DNA of 64,000 nt, from positions 28,648,885 through 28,712,884 of the forward strand of contig OX243814.1 of NCBI GenBank assembly GCA_945859605.1, given 5' to 3'. The stretch's first letter is position 1. The number at the start of each line of letters is the position of its first letter. A model generated the notes under the pieces. The model was not told where the DNA came from, made no database searches, and saw only the letters and a list, made by a program, of their open reading frames with translations. Position numbers and translations under genes: made by a program. Below are positions 32,401 through 41,733 of this stretch, in pieces. This DNA comes from Lumbricus rubellus (Eukaryota; Annelida; Clitellata; Crassiclitellata; Lumbricidae).

Positions 32401-35400
32401 GATATAACTTATTTTTTTATCACTAACAAGTGACTTACTGACAATATCCTGAACCAAGTGATGGACTTCCCTTTTCTCTTCCTTCATTCTCCTCAATTTG
32501 TATCTTACCAGCAGAGACATGATAACGAATGCAACAATGCCTGCAACAAGAAAAAACACCAAACAATGAACAAACAAGACAATACACGGTTGACAGACTG
32601 TTTAAAAATCGACTTAAGTACGATATCTATGAATCGAGAAAATAATATAAAAAAACGGAAAATGCTTTTAACATTATTAGTCAGGCATATACTATTCCAT
32701 TCACAAGTCTAATGGACTATTCTAGAATGTCTATTCACATACATATCATTCACTGAACAGTACATCCCACCGCATGACATGTGTGGGCTTGAGTCCATAC
32801 AGCAACACCGCATAACAATTCTGGACTTCTTGTTTGCACCATATCAGCCTCTGTCTTTAAGCACCTATTAATTTTGTACAGGCAAATGATTGAAAGTAAA
32901 CAGAGAGCATATGGGCTCAGGACCTTAAAATTCATTCAATGCTAATTCAAGGACAAATGCTGATAGTCTTCCCAAATTTCCACTTGTAAGGGATACCATT
33001 TACACGAGATATTTAAAACACTATAAATATACTGCCTACACTGGTAAAATAATGCTTCACACACGTACATGTAGGGACTTCATTATTCAACAAACTGCAG
33101 AGATTTTGAACTCCACTGATCAACATGTGGGGCGCGGTGGTGTAGTAGTGGCGTCGTTGCCTTGGAGCCAGAAGGTTCGAATCCACCTCAAGTCACCACA
33201 TAGGGACCTTGGACAAGTCCTTCACTCGCAATTGCTCAGCGCTTCGGCGTGAAACTCCGATGCAGTGTCCGCTCTGCATTCGGGAGCGCCTCTGAGTAAA
33301 GAGAGCTTGAAGGGGCGCTATAACAAGTGCACAACACTGCACATACAAACAAAAAACATAGCCTTTATGTGGTCTTCGTGCACTACTACAAAAACCACTA
33401 AAAATGCATCCGAGATTACAAATTATTCCAAGTGATTCATGTTAAACAAATGACTCACTGGCAACAACAACCACGATGGTGACAATGACTTGGACGAAAG
33501 ACTTTCGCAGGCGACACAGAAACGACATCTTAGCTTCAGTTGACTCCATATGAACCACGAGACTAACGTTGTCAACCGCTTGATGATCTTCACCTAACAG
33601 CCTAGAAACAGAAGCGGCAAAACTCATCGTAAATTATATAATTACCTGGTTTGTGACATGCATTATAATAATCAGCCATTTCAATTCAATTTTGTTTATT
33701 CAGAGAGATCAACACTAGATTTAAACTATTGGTCATAATTTGTTTTGTTTTTTTAAATCTGTTTGTCATTTCGTTTCAGTTTGCTTTCGTTTCATGTGTA
33801 ACATGTTGTTCTTTGCACTGTTATTCTGTTGTTCTGTTGCAATGTTATTGAGAAAGGAAGGGTCAATCCAGCCTCAGCGGGTCCATACAACCTTTTTAGA
33901 TTGATCCTTTGACTTATGCACCGATCACTCGAAAGTCATTGAGTTTGCACTGATTGCTGTTATTTTGTATGTGTTTGATGCTTTGTCAATAAACGGCTTA
34001 CTTACTAACACAAAAAAAAATTGGCAAAAATTTAAAAAAATAGCGATGTGCATTGTGCAATGAAAAAAATATATTAATATGTTACTCTCTAATGTTGAGA
34101 GTAACACATCTAATGTTGTTGCCGTTGAAATAGCTCATGTGCATGCAGCTTGTTAGCTAAAAACACATAGAGTGAAAAAAAATTGTACTACACACCTATA
34201 CATGTCACTGATAGCTTATTGAGCCAATTTGCAGACTTACAATGTACCAAATTGGAATAACTGCGCCATAGCTAGACATTGCAAAAAACCACGTTAATAC
34301 ATAAATTGCAATCCATACCTTATTTTTTTCAATTGTGGAGATGCCAAGATCATATTCAGAACAGCCTCAAAGTTGCCCTGAAACCATCATCAACAAAATT
34401 ATAATTACCCCACTAACTATACAGACATGACATGGAAATTTTTCAACCTTTCCAAGTGGTATGGGAATAGAGGAGAGCCCATTCAATTTCTTTCCCAACT
34501 GGGATTTGAAACTACAAACTATTGAACTGGCATAAGGAAATGAACACAGTATATGACTTACCCTATCCTGAAATCAAACCACATAAATTGTTATTGGACT
34601 ATACATTCATCTAAGTATCTTTCATTGTACCTTCCCAAGTTTGAGTTTCAAATCCTACACAGTAGAATCTAATTATATATATATGAACTATCAACAATAA
34701 TCATGCCAATATTAATAAACAAGCTAAGATAATTTTTCATGAAGGTAAATGCACTTTAATATTCATACCAATTTGTCTTTTGAGGAAATCGAATTCAGCA
34801 AACCAAGTACTTCTGTCTTCGTCATCATTCGATTGACGCTTTCGTTTCCACAATCATAATCACCTAGAAATTCAGAATTCAAAATATATAGACAACCATC
34901 ATAATCCAATGAATATTTAGTTATGTACAACTAAATCAATATCCAAACAGATTAGCACTTTAATGACAAAAGCGTACAAAAAGCAACTCGAAAAAAATGC
35001 AGCTCATCGCTAAAGCGTTAAACCGTTTAAACGACTGAAGCCATAAAAATCTAGATCTATTCATCTCTTATTTAATATAATTTTAAACAAATTTTAAAGC
35101 ATCTTATATTTATTATAATTTTAAACGAAGATTGTAGCATATATCTTATTTATTCAGAAACCCTTATTCTGCAGCCATTGAAAACTAATCACAGCACAGT
35201 GACTAATAGTGTGGGGCGCGGTGGTGTAGTCATTGCCTTGGAGCCGGAAGCTTCGAGGTTCGAATCCACATCGCCGCGTAAGGACCTTGGGCGAGTCCTT
35301 CACTCACAATTGCTCAGCGCTTCAGCGTGAAACTCCGAAGAAGTGTCCGCTCTGCATTCGGGAGCGCTTCTGAATAGAGAGTGAGAAGGGGCGCTATAAC

Positions 35401-37795
35401 AAGTTCACATACAATCAATCAATCAATAGTACTTGCCAGCCCTTGATGCCAGGATGTCAACAAGGTTCACCAGAATGTCCTGCTGCTTTGAGGTCAGACA
35501 ATTCTGAAATGCAATGTGACAATGTTTGGCATAAATTCAAATGGCACAAGCAATGTTAGCCATTCAGACAAGAATGGTTTAATAAACACAATTTGGAATC
35601 CAATACACACAGATAAATTAATCTACTCTGCTCAACGACGTTCAACCTCAAGTTAAACAATTATGTATTGATAAATGATTCATACAATAACATGAAATAT
35701 TTGACTTGTCATCTGTTTACAAATCAAAGATGACTAGGGCAGCAACTTAAAACTGGAATCAAGAAAATCCTAAAACAAGAGCATCTCAGATTTGGCCTGT
35801 GGGGCCGCTGACACGTTTCTCGCCCGAGTAGCCTCGACCAAGATACACGACTTGATAATAAAAAAGATGAAATTTGTCGTTAGCCTAGTGAGTTTATATG
35901 GTGCCTGTAACTGATAATAAGTCTGATTTTACTAATATAAATTTGTTTACACCATTTATGATTTAGTTTGCAAAATTTTCATGAGCTCCTCCCAGATACC
36001 TATCCCAAGTTTGCTCAGGTACCTTTGGCATTAGACACTAGCACAAAAGAAGTCACCATTGAATAAATAAAAGTTCCCCACTTCTGCACATGTATACTGA
36101 ATTGAAGGAGCGCCAGGAGTTGGACAAAACACAAAGCAAGAAGAAAAGATGAACAACCTTTTTTAACAACAGATGACTTCATGCTACACTTGAAATACGA
36201 AATTTACAACAGCATGAATACTAACCTCTGTATTGCCTTCTGAGCACAGCAGCAAATTCGGATCTAAAGAGAATAACAGACAAAGACATTGGCTTCCATG
36301 TAAAAAAAACAGGCAACAAATTCAATAAACTGTAATATCAAACTACAGATGATCATAACATCTACAAAAGTCTAGGCATGTATGCTCTGGACACTCAATC
36401 TGAATTAAGACATACTCCAAAAGGTTTGCTCATGTGGAATGCATACACGTTTGAAACCAAATATTTTACAATCCAAGTACAATCTATCGCCAGTTTGACA
36501 GATTTACAGGCACAATCATGTTAAATCCTTAATCAGTGCAAATTTGATATAATGAAAATAAGCACAATGCAGGTAATTGAGATGACAATGCATGTCCCTC
36601 AAAAATGTTGTAACGAACTTGGAAACAACTGCTCTTCACTAAACACCCAAATGTTTACAAATTCTGCATTATTACACCCAACCCAATCAAATATCGATTA
36701 CATACAGTACAACTACCATTTATGCCACATTGGTAGATGTGAAACTTAAAGAAGAGGAGCAATCAGTCCCTTTAGCTAACCTCTAGAGCTGGCTAGGGTC
36801 ATAGGCATAAATGAATTCCCTAATTTTTTCTACCACCAGTGCAAGTGCTTACCTGAAGCAGCGTGCATGTCAGGTATGAACCCCAGTCGTACGACAAGAT
36901 AGAGGGACACAAGTCCGAAAAAGAAAACCAACGCACAGACGACAAGAAGTCGAGAAATGAACTGCCACTTGCTCGAACTGTGAACTTCCAATTTAAGATT
37001 TTGACCATTCCACCGATCTGCGGGACTGCTTCGCTGAAACGAACCCTGCTGGTACGATCGAACAGGAGTCAAGGTCGGTCGATCATCGTTTTTCCCGACC
37101 ACACCACTTCCGCTGAACGATTTGTTTCCAAAGATGGAACTTATAGAATTATCCATCCATGCTGAAGTGTTGATTCCAACTGAAGCTGTGTCCTTCATCT
37201 CATCTTCTGTCCGTTCCGAATCAGAATAATCCATCAGGCTTGAGGGTTTTTTTTCAGCCTTCCGTGCGGCCACTGGATGCTGATTTGATCCAGGAGTCTG
37301 CACTCGCGGTGGAACTCTTGCGACCGACGGCCGTGGAGGAGTTTTCTGCGGCAGACCTACATCATTTTCAGCATCTCGAAGCTGGGACGATCTCAACACA
37401 GTCCCAGACACAGACCTTCTGCTAGATCTAGAAGGACTCGCGTCAACAGACGTTTCAGGTAAATTACTCCCTTGAACAGTTCTACGTCTCGTCTTCTGAT
37501 TTGCTCTCGTCTTCTCCTCGTAGCCATTCATTTCTGCATCGCTGTCATCTTCAAAGTCGAGGCGGTAGTTGGCAACAGACTCTTGAGGCGTAGTCAGTGC
37601 TGAACCTCGAGTCCGCCGACCGGTAGCCGTACGCTTTTCAAGAACATCGGACTTTTCGGCCATCGTCTGACGCGCTCGCAAATGATTTAGTTTTTTTACG
37701 TATAACGGCCGCGTTTTTGTAGTGATTTTACCCACAGTTTCACCGAAACTCAACAATTCTTGGCGCAAAGCCTCGTCATCCAAATCGTCGGACAT
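26293..37795 (-). CDS. LEMD3: MAN1 / LEM domain-containing protein 3
   Basis: Inner nuclear membrane protein; in vertebrates it binds BAF through the LEM domain and R-Smads through the C-terminal RRM, damping TGF-beta/BMP signalling. I resolved 14 coding exons totalling 2,079 nt (692 codons plus stop), all in phase: 36853-37795, 36226-36263, 35437-35503, 34769-34863, 34319-34377, 33459-33601, 32439-32540, 31871-31973, 31218-31338, 30441-30465, 29584-29668, 29119-29215, 28260-28338, 26293-26414. The LEM domain is at residues 1-45, followed by a Ser/Arg-rich nucleoplasmic region, TM1 at about 283-302, a lumenal segment, TM2 at about 436-460, the MSC region (HVRDALIPLA motif) and a C-terminal RRM (NCVYIKL, GQAFKFLHGWYY, KLISVRYV). 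The RRM separates MAN1 from LEMD2. Intron 3 uses a GC donor. Confidence 0.96.
26670..26879. mobile_element. hAT MITE, 210 bp, in LEMD3 last intron
   Basis: Ends CAGGGCTTAAAGTGTGG and CCACACTTTAAGCACTG. Flanks TATGTCGA (26662-26669) and TATGTCGC (26880-26887) match at 7 of 8. Its interior has three GTCCAGGCACTTATTTT-like direct repeats. Related ends occur near 23750, 41430 and 60630. Confidence 0.82.
26905..28134. mobile_element. hAT-like element interrupted by a second hAT MITE
   Basis: Left end CATAGATTGAGTATTCG (read across the insertion) and right end CGAATATTCAATCTATG. Flanks CCTTTCCT (26897-26904) and CCTTCCCT (28135-28142) match at 7 of 8. Subterminal CGAATATT words are clustered at both ends. 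The 26917-27310 MITE is inserted inside the left terminus. Confidence 0.75.
26917..27310. mobile_element. hAT MITE nested in another element, exact 8-bp TSD
   Basis: TIRs CATAGGCGTAGGGGAC and GTCTCCTACGCCTATG, flanked by GATTGAGT at 26909-26916 and 27311-27318. The interior has two diverged direct repeats with CCCGAAAAATCTGA and TAGTCGTCCGGTCGAAA. No coding capacity. Confidence 0.9.
28260..28338 (-). CDS. LEMD3: LEMD3 exon 13: RRM core
   Basis: 79 bp; acceptor CTCTTAG, donor GTATGG. Encodes NCVYIKLVSEAAAGQAFKFL and HGWYYK, the RNP-like strand and helix of the MAN1 RRM. Confidence 0.95.
28569..28773. mobile_element. hAT MITE, 205 bp, exact 8-bp TSD, in LEMD3 intron
   Basis: Ends CAGTAGCGGCGCTAGGGG and CCCTGGCACCGCCACTG, flanked by TATGGTTG at 28561-28568 and 28774-28781. 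CAGTGGCG-type ends are typical of hAT. Confidence 0.88.
29119..29215 (-). CDS. LEMD3: LEMD3 exon 12: start of RRM
   Basis: 97 bp; acceptor TTTATAG, donor GTAGAT. Encodes IRDAVLDRCGGYHGILHFDI, the first helix and strand of the RRM. Confidence 0.93.
29337..29420 (-). mobile_element. Solo LINE/SINE tail, perfect 9-bp stem
   Basis: AGTGCCTCT (29375-29383) pairs with AGAGGCACT (29401-29409). Both arms carry the C/T or G/A change relative to the AGCGCCTCT form, so pairing is kept. Confidence 0.7.
29491..29543. mobile_element. Tiny piggyBac-like MITE
   Basis: CCCTTTAAT...ATTAAAGGG, TTAA on the right (29544-29547) but not the left. Shares GGCATAGGATTTCCCATACC with the copy at 31545, in reverse orientation. 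Confidence 0.45.
29584..29668 (-). CDS. LEMD3: LEMD3 exon 11
   Basis: 85 bp; acceptor ATTTTCAG, donor GTAAGT. Encodes QKPKQWSDMSVKAISACLKV and SNILDGS, aligned with the LTPCLKIRNMF region. Confidence 0.9.
30441..30465 (-). CDS. LEMD3: LEMD3 exon 10, 25-nt micro-exon
   Basis: Acceptor TTTTGTAG, donor GTATGA. Encodes TSTDALKS plus one base. It is the only piece found here that links the phases of exons 9 and 11. Too short to prove by homology alone. Confidence 0.72.
30610..30795 (+). mobile_element. LINE 3' end (FSRLKTCLFSRD type)
   Basis: Remnant [16 protein letters not shown], then RERF-stop. Arms AGCGCTT (30721-30727) and AAGCGCT (30753-30759) pair perfectly, and the copy ends in ACAATACAATACAAT. 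Confidence 0.75.
31218..31338 (-). CDS. LEMD3: LEMD3 exon 9: MSC winged-helix region
   Basis: 121 bp; acceptor TCGTTAG, donor GTAAAT. Encodes KQKRRLWNQAVELISTSESR and VREELQLIGDKQESVWRYLD. Confidence 0.93.
31545..31607. mobile_element. Tiny piggyBac-like MITE, TTAA-flanked
   Basis: 63 bp between TTAA at 31541-31544 and TTAA at 31608-31611. Ends CCTTTTAATACCG and CGGCATTAACGAG are imperfect TIRs. Confidence 0.5.
31612..31755 (+). mobile_element. Diverged SINE
   Basis: Body with AGTTCTTCACTCGCAGTG, tail GGGAGCGCCTCTGAGTAG...GTGGCGAAATAAC. The head is too diverged to read. Confidence 0.6.
31871..31973 (-). CDS. LEMD3: LEMD3 exon 8: MSC region
   Basis: 103 bp; acceptor TGTTTAG, donor GTACGA. 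Encodes LLQNHAVACHED and the diagnostic HVRDALIPLAQR. Confidence 0.95.
32439..32540 (-). CDS. LEMD3: LEMD3 exon 7: end of TM2
   Basis: 102 bp; acceptor TTGCAG, donor GTAAGT. Encodes IVAFVIMSLLVRYKLRRMKE and EKREVHHLVQDIV. Confidence 0.93.
33129..33357 (+). mobile_element. Full-length tRNA-derived SINE in LEMD3 intron
   Basis: Head GGGGCGCGGTGGTGTAGTAG, GAAGGTTCGAATCC box B, body, tail GGGAGCGCCTCTGAGTAAAG...GGGGCGCTATAACAAG. Antisense to LEMD3; 102 bp from exon 6. Confidence 0.85.
33459..33601 (-). CDS. LEMD3: LEMD3 exon 6: start of TM2
   Basis: 143 bp; acceptor TTTCTAG, donor GTGAGT. Encodes SFLCRLRKSFVQVIVTIVVV, aligned with the CRFRRAF...VTV region of MAN1. Confidence 0.93.
34319..34377 (-). 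CDS. LEMD3: LEMD3 exon 5
   Basis: 59 bp; acceptor GTTTCAG, donor GTATGG. Encodes GNFEAVLNMILASPQLKKI. Confidence 0.88.
34769..34863 (-). CDS. LEMD3: LEMD3 exon 4
   Basis: 95 bp; acceptor TTTCTAG, donor GTATGA. Encodes AGDYDCGNESV and TKTEVLGLLNSI, aligning with the AGxxxCG segment of vertebrate MAN1. Confidence 0.9.
35213..35429 (+). mobile_element. Near full-length SINE with internal deletion
   Basis: Head GGGGCGCGGTGGTGTAGT lacks about 10 bp before CATTGCCTTGG; box B GGTTCGAATCC intact; tail GGGAGCGCTTCTGAATAG...GGGGCGCTATAACAAG, then (ATCA)n. It ends 8 bp from the exon 3 donor of LEMD3. Confidence 0.82.
35437..35503 (-). CDS. LEMD3: LEMD3 exon 3 (GC donor)
   Basis: 67 bp; acceptor ATTTCAG, donor GCAAGT. 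Encodes NCLTSKQQDILVNLVDILAS. Only the GC donor keeps the frame into exon 4. Confidence 0.88.
36226..36263 (-). CDS. LEMD3: LEMD3 exon 2
   Basis: 38 bp; acceptor TCTTTAG, donor GTTAGT. Encodes PNLLLCSEGNTE of the lumenal segment. Confidence 0.8.
36853..37795 (-). CDS. LEMD3: LEMD3 exon 1: LEM domain to TM1
   Basis: 943 bp from ATG to a GTAAGC donor; residues 1-314. The LEM signature is DEALRQELLSFGETVGKITT with RPLYVKKLNHLR. A Ser/Thr/Arg-rich region and an acidic DFEDDSDAE patch follow, then the hydrophobic segment LLVVCALVFFFGLVSLYLVV. Confidence 0.96.
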
Positions 37796-38591
37796 CTTTT
37801 ACCATGCCTACTTTCAAATCTGTTGCCAGCGACAGCAAAGCCACGTAAACAATATGATATAGCCCAATAACAGCCCAAGTCTGTCGAAGTTAATAATTAT
37901 AAATTATTATTATTATTAAACTGTAAGTTATAACAAAGATATTATAGTCGTAGATATAATATCTTTGGTTATAATGCGCCTAAACAAAAAGAATCTTGCA
38001 CAAAAGCGTGTAACAGGAATGTCTACTCATAATATATCTTAAACAAATAAGTCTTCAAGTGTTTCTTGAAGAAAGATGAAGATATCTGATGCATGAGATT
38101 TGCATTCTGCGACCATGCTTTCAAAGAACTCAAAATGATTTATATCATGGACAAGAAGCTTATTAATGTCTCAAAAACTTTTGATAATCCATTTTTACAT
38201 ATCTAAGTTATGCGGACATTTAGATAGAATGACCAGCATACTCACTTTATATTTTTGCGCGCAACTTTGAGAAAAAGATTACATATATAAAGGTTACATA
38301 TATTCACATTTTATTAATTTAAAAAAGTGAAACTGTGCAAATAAAATAATCTGCAAATTATTGCCCTAAAGAATGACATGATATTTGTTAAATTTTTGGT
38401 TAGGGTTACTTATTTGGCTGCAGTCAACTGATCAGCTATCCGGTTATTCTCACGTACGTGATGTTTTCGCCATGGTTGCCAAGGACAACTGGTAAACAGT
38501 CAATGGCGGCGCTGATAGCTTTCCAAAGCGGACACCTGTTTTAAATAAATTCAGTAATAAGCGATTTAGATCGCTCTGACATTTACTAAGA
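37796..38591. promoter_or_regulatory. Divergent LEMD3/SPMIP1 intergenic region
   Basis: 796 bp between two divergent start codons. Contains an imperfect hairpin at 37929-37975 (TTATAAC-AAAGATATTATA and TATAATATCTTT-GTTATAA) and the CpG-containing CACGTACGTG near 38451. No TATA box was assigned. Confidence 0.4.
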
Positions 38592-39152
38592 ATGGCGCGC
38601 AGCTTTCCTGCCAACACGAGGATGCAGCATTTCTTTGAGCAGCAATACGAGAAGGAAAGGGAGTCGAGACTTCGGTTCTACTTCGACACGAAAAACGGAG
38701 TTCCTCCAAGAGATCGGAGTCGGTCGGGCATAGTCGGACTTCCGAAAATCAATCCGATCACGTTCGCGTTGAATAAGAAGCGCGAAGAGGATGAGGAGTT
38801 AAAACAAATCATCGAGCAAGCTCGCAAGCACCAGACGAAGGAGGAAATGAGGAAGGTGGACGATGGGACGAAGGCGAAGCTATTCGAAGGCTTCAGCAGA
38901 GAGGGTCGCGGACGCAGTCTTTACCTACAGGAACGGCACGACATCATACCCGAAGCCAAATACACTTTCCCATTCCTCAGTTCGTGGGAGTACGGCTGGA
39001 AGGTTGGCGAAGAGACTGCAGCCTACCAAAGACCAACGCATGCCAGAACGGCTAAAGTTAAGGATTCCTTCTATACGCGCAACGGTGTACCAACTCTGAC
39101 GAGTCCGACCGCAGGACCTTGCGTGAGAAAAAGTCTTACTACTCTGGGTTGA
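38592..39152 (+). CDS. SPMIP1: Sperm microtubule inner protein 1-like (SPMIP1/ATP6V1FNB)
   Basis: Intronless ORF of 186 aa, basic and soluble, starting ATGGCGCGC after TTTACTAAGA. The central block (about residues 98-140) reads AKLFEGFSREGRGRSLYL and PEAKYTFPFLSSWEYGW, matching ALLYEGISHDFQGRYRYL and PETRYLFPITTSFTYGW of vertebrate ATP6V1FNB/SPMIP1. A later TARVKxSFYTRNGV-like stretch matches the family's SFFRKNG end. The vertebrate protein is a microtubule inner protein of sperm axonemal doublets and has a similar length (about 180 aa). Divergent from LEMD3. Testis or ciliated-cell expression is inferred from the family. Confidence 0.88.
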   Translation: MARSFPANTRMQHFFEQQYEKERESRLRFYFDTKNGVPPRDRSRSGIVGLPKINPITFALNKKREEDEELKQIIEQARKHQTKEEMRKVDDGTKAKLFEGFSREGRGRSLYLQERHDIIPEAKYTFPFLSSWEYGWKVGEETAAYQRPTHARTAKVKDSFYTRNGVPTLTSPTAGPCVRKSLTTLG

Positions 39153-40730
39153 TGATGTGCGGTGTGGACTATACTTTACCGACAGTGTTTGAGAAACGGT
39201 ATTCTGTGGGTATAGAGTTTGTTTTGGTCTTTTTGGCTGACAGTATTTTATCATATAATTGCATCAGTATTATGTTAGATCAGTTTCAGAGCATACCAAA
39301 CACAATGCCGTAGCTAATAGCTTAAGCCATATGCCTCTTAGTATTACTATTTAATGTCATTCGTGATTTGGTACATATATACCTGAATTAAGCTTCCTAT
39401 AGCTATTTTTTTTTACAATTTTTGAAACTTTCTGTCTTCCGTTTAAAACGATTGGTTTTTTAAACTAGAACTCGAAAACATGTTAGAGATTGACTCTCGA
39501 TCGTGATTGTTACAGAACATATTTCTTCCATTTTTGCTTGTTTTAGTAAAAGTCCTGCACAATATTTTTTGAAGGTTTCTGTTTTACAGTACCTGAATGA
39601 TTCTGGCACTTTTTAAAGTATTTGTATTCAGTAAAATCTGTTCACACATCATTGAATGATCTCCAGAATTTATGTCCATGTGTATTCGTCTATAACAATG
39701 GCAAAACGATGCATTTGAACATTAAGAAATTGACAGTATGGCTACTTATGGTTGAGTTTGTCATATTACTTTTTATTAGGTCTGGCACTGATTAAAATAT
39801 TTTAATAGATTAATCTTCGAACTTTAATTTCAATTAATCGATTAATTTAGATTGATTTGATCTATGTTGAGTAAGAGTGAAAAAAGAGAATAATGATTTA
39901 ATTACTACTTTCGCTGCAGAAGAATCCTCAGTCTAACTGTGAATTAAGTTTCATTGCAATGAAAAGATTAGTTTTGTCGTGAATCGTGATTTTTTATATT
40001 TTTTTCTCATTTATCTCAAGATTTACATCAGTTAACAATTTCTACTTGCTTTGGCATTGAATGATTCAGTCTTTTTGTTGGAATGTACTTTCTGAGCGGA
40101 CACTACTGCTGTGCATGCCTGGCAGACACTATGCAGCTTCTAACAACAGATGATTGTTTGAGTTTTAAGAATGGTTCTGGGGATTGTAATAGGCCTATTT
40201 GTCTACTAGGCCTAAGTTTGATAAGTCAGTTAACTATCCATTGTGCAAATACTTGCAGAAGCAGTACAGTACAACAAGGGCCAGTATGCCAGCTCTGAGT
40301 AGTAATGATTGATAGCCAGGCCGGTAGGCCTCTGGACTCTGGAGCACTGTACATCTCTTCAGCAGGCCAATTTTTCAGCCTGTCCAGTTCTAAGTGCTGA
40401 TGCTTGTAAACTGTGTATCAGTTTTAATCATGTAACACTCTACCATTGCTTGTGCTTTTGTAAAGCAATAACCATCTTTTGTTTTGCAGCATTGCATTTA
40501 GACCTGGTTTGGATTTCGATCTGGTTTTTCCAATATGTGCAGATGCATTGTTGAAGAGTTGTACTTTTCATCAGAAAGCTAAACTTTGTAGACCTTAGCC
40601 TACCTACTGACTATAATCTATAATATTATTATATTAACATTCAAAATTCTTAATTATACTTAATTCTTGCCATGGTTAGCCTACTCGAAATATTCTTGTT
40701 AAGGATTGACTGATTGGCTGATGAGCTGAT
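39153..40730. other. No gene recognised
   Basis: AT-rich. Near 39800-39870 there are ATTAATCGATTAAT-like words like those near hAT termini, but no complete element. The ORFs at 40.1-40.5 kb have no domain. Confidence 0.5.
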
Positions 40731-40734
40731 TGAC

Positions 40735-40783
<49 letters not shown>
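40735..40783. repeat. (TGAT)n microsatellite
   Basis: Nearly pure ATTG/TGAT array. Confidence 0.9.
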
Positions 40784-40884
40784 ACATGTATAATTATGGA
40801 TGGTAGTTTGGTTGGATAGAGATGAAAAAATGGACGAATGGATGGATGTATGGATGGATGGACAGATACATGCATAGATGCATG

Positions 40885-41283
40885 GATTGTTGAATGGATC
40901 AATGAATGGATCAATGAATGGATCAATGAATGGATCAATGTATGGATCAATGAATGGATTAATGAATGGATCAATGAATGGATCAATGAATTGATCAATG
41001 AATTGATCAATGAATGGATAAATGAATGGATCAATGAATGGATCAATGTATGGATCAATGAATGGATCAATGTATGGATAAATGAATGGATCAATGAATG
41101 GATCAATGTATGGATCAATGAATGGATCAATGTATGGATCAATGAATGGATCAATGTATGGATCAATGAATGGATCGATGTATGGATCAATGTATGGATC
41201 AATGAATGGATCGATGTATGGATCAATGTAAGGATCAATGTATGGATCAATGAATGGATCAATGTATGGATCGATGTATGGTT
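40885..41283. repeat. 12-bp minisatellite GAATGGATCAAT
   Basis: About 33 units with GAA/GTA variants. The 12-bp period is a multiple of three, so long stop-free frames arise on both strands (152 and 187 aa) without being genes. Confidence 0.92.
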
Positions 41284-41733
41284 GGGTGATTATTGATGAT
41301 TCTGGTCAGCAAGAGTAAAGGGAGGTGTAGCAGAAGTGACAATCATCCTTTTATGACATGTGCAGAGGGTGATGGAAGAGAGCATTAGCAATAATAAAAT
41401 TCATGTGGGAAGACTGGCACTTTTTCTAAAGATGAGGGGCGTCCAGGCACTTCTTTTTTGTTACACTTTTAGCACTGTGCTTCTCCCATGGATGTGATTG
41501 CTCTGCAGTGAGCCTAGGGACCCATGCATGCTTATTGTCAGGTTATGATTTATCCAAATTGACTTTTGTTAAAATCAGTTGTAACGAAATGAAATCCGCT
41601 CCAATCCTTCCTCTCCATTACATCCATTGGACGAACATTCACATTTGCCATGGGCAGAGTTTGTCAGGGGCTAGAAGGCCCAGATTATTTGTTTTCACCT
41701 TGAAAATGGTACTTTTTCCGGGTTAGAACGGAC

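Noticed and set aside
36863..37425. Plus-strand ORFs over LEMD3 exon 1
   Set aside because: Antisense shadows of a clearly conserved coding exon.
40699..41296. 187-aa minus and 152-aa plus ORFs
   Set aside because: Both are translations of the 12-bp minisatellite; no non-repeat sequence of note.
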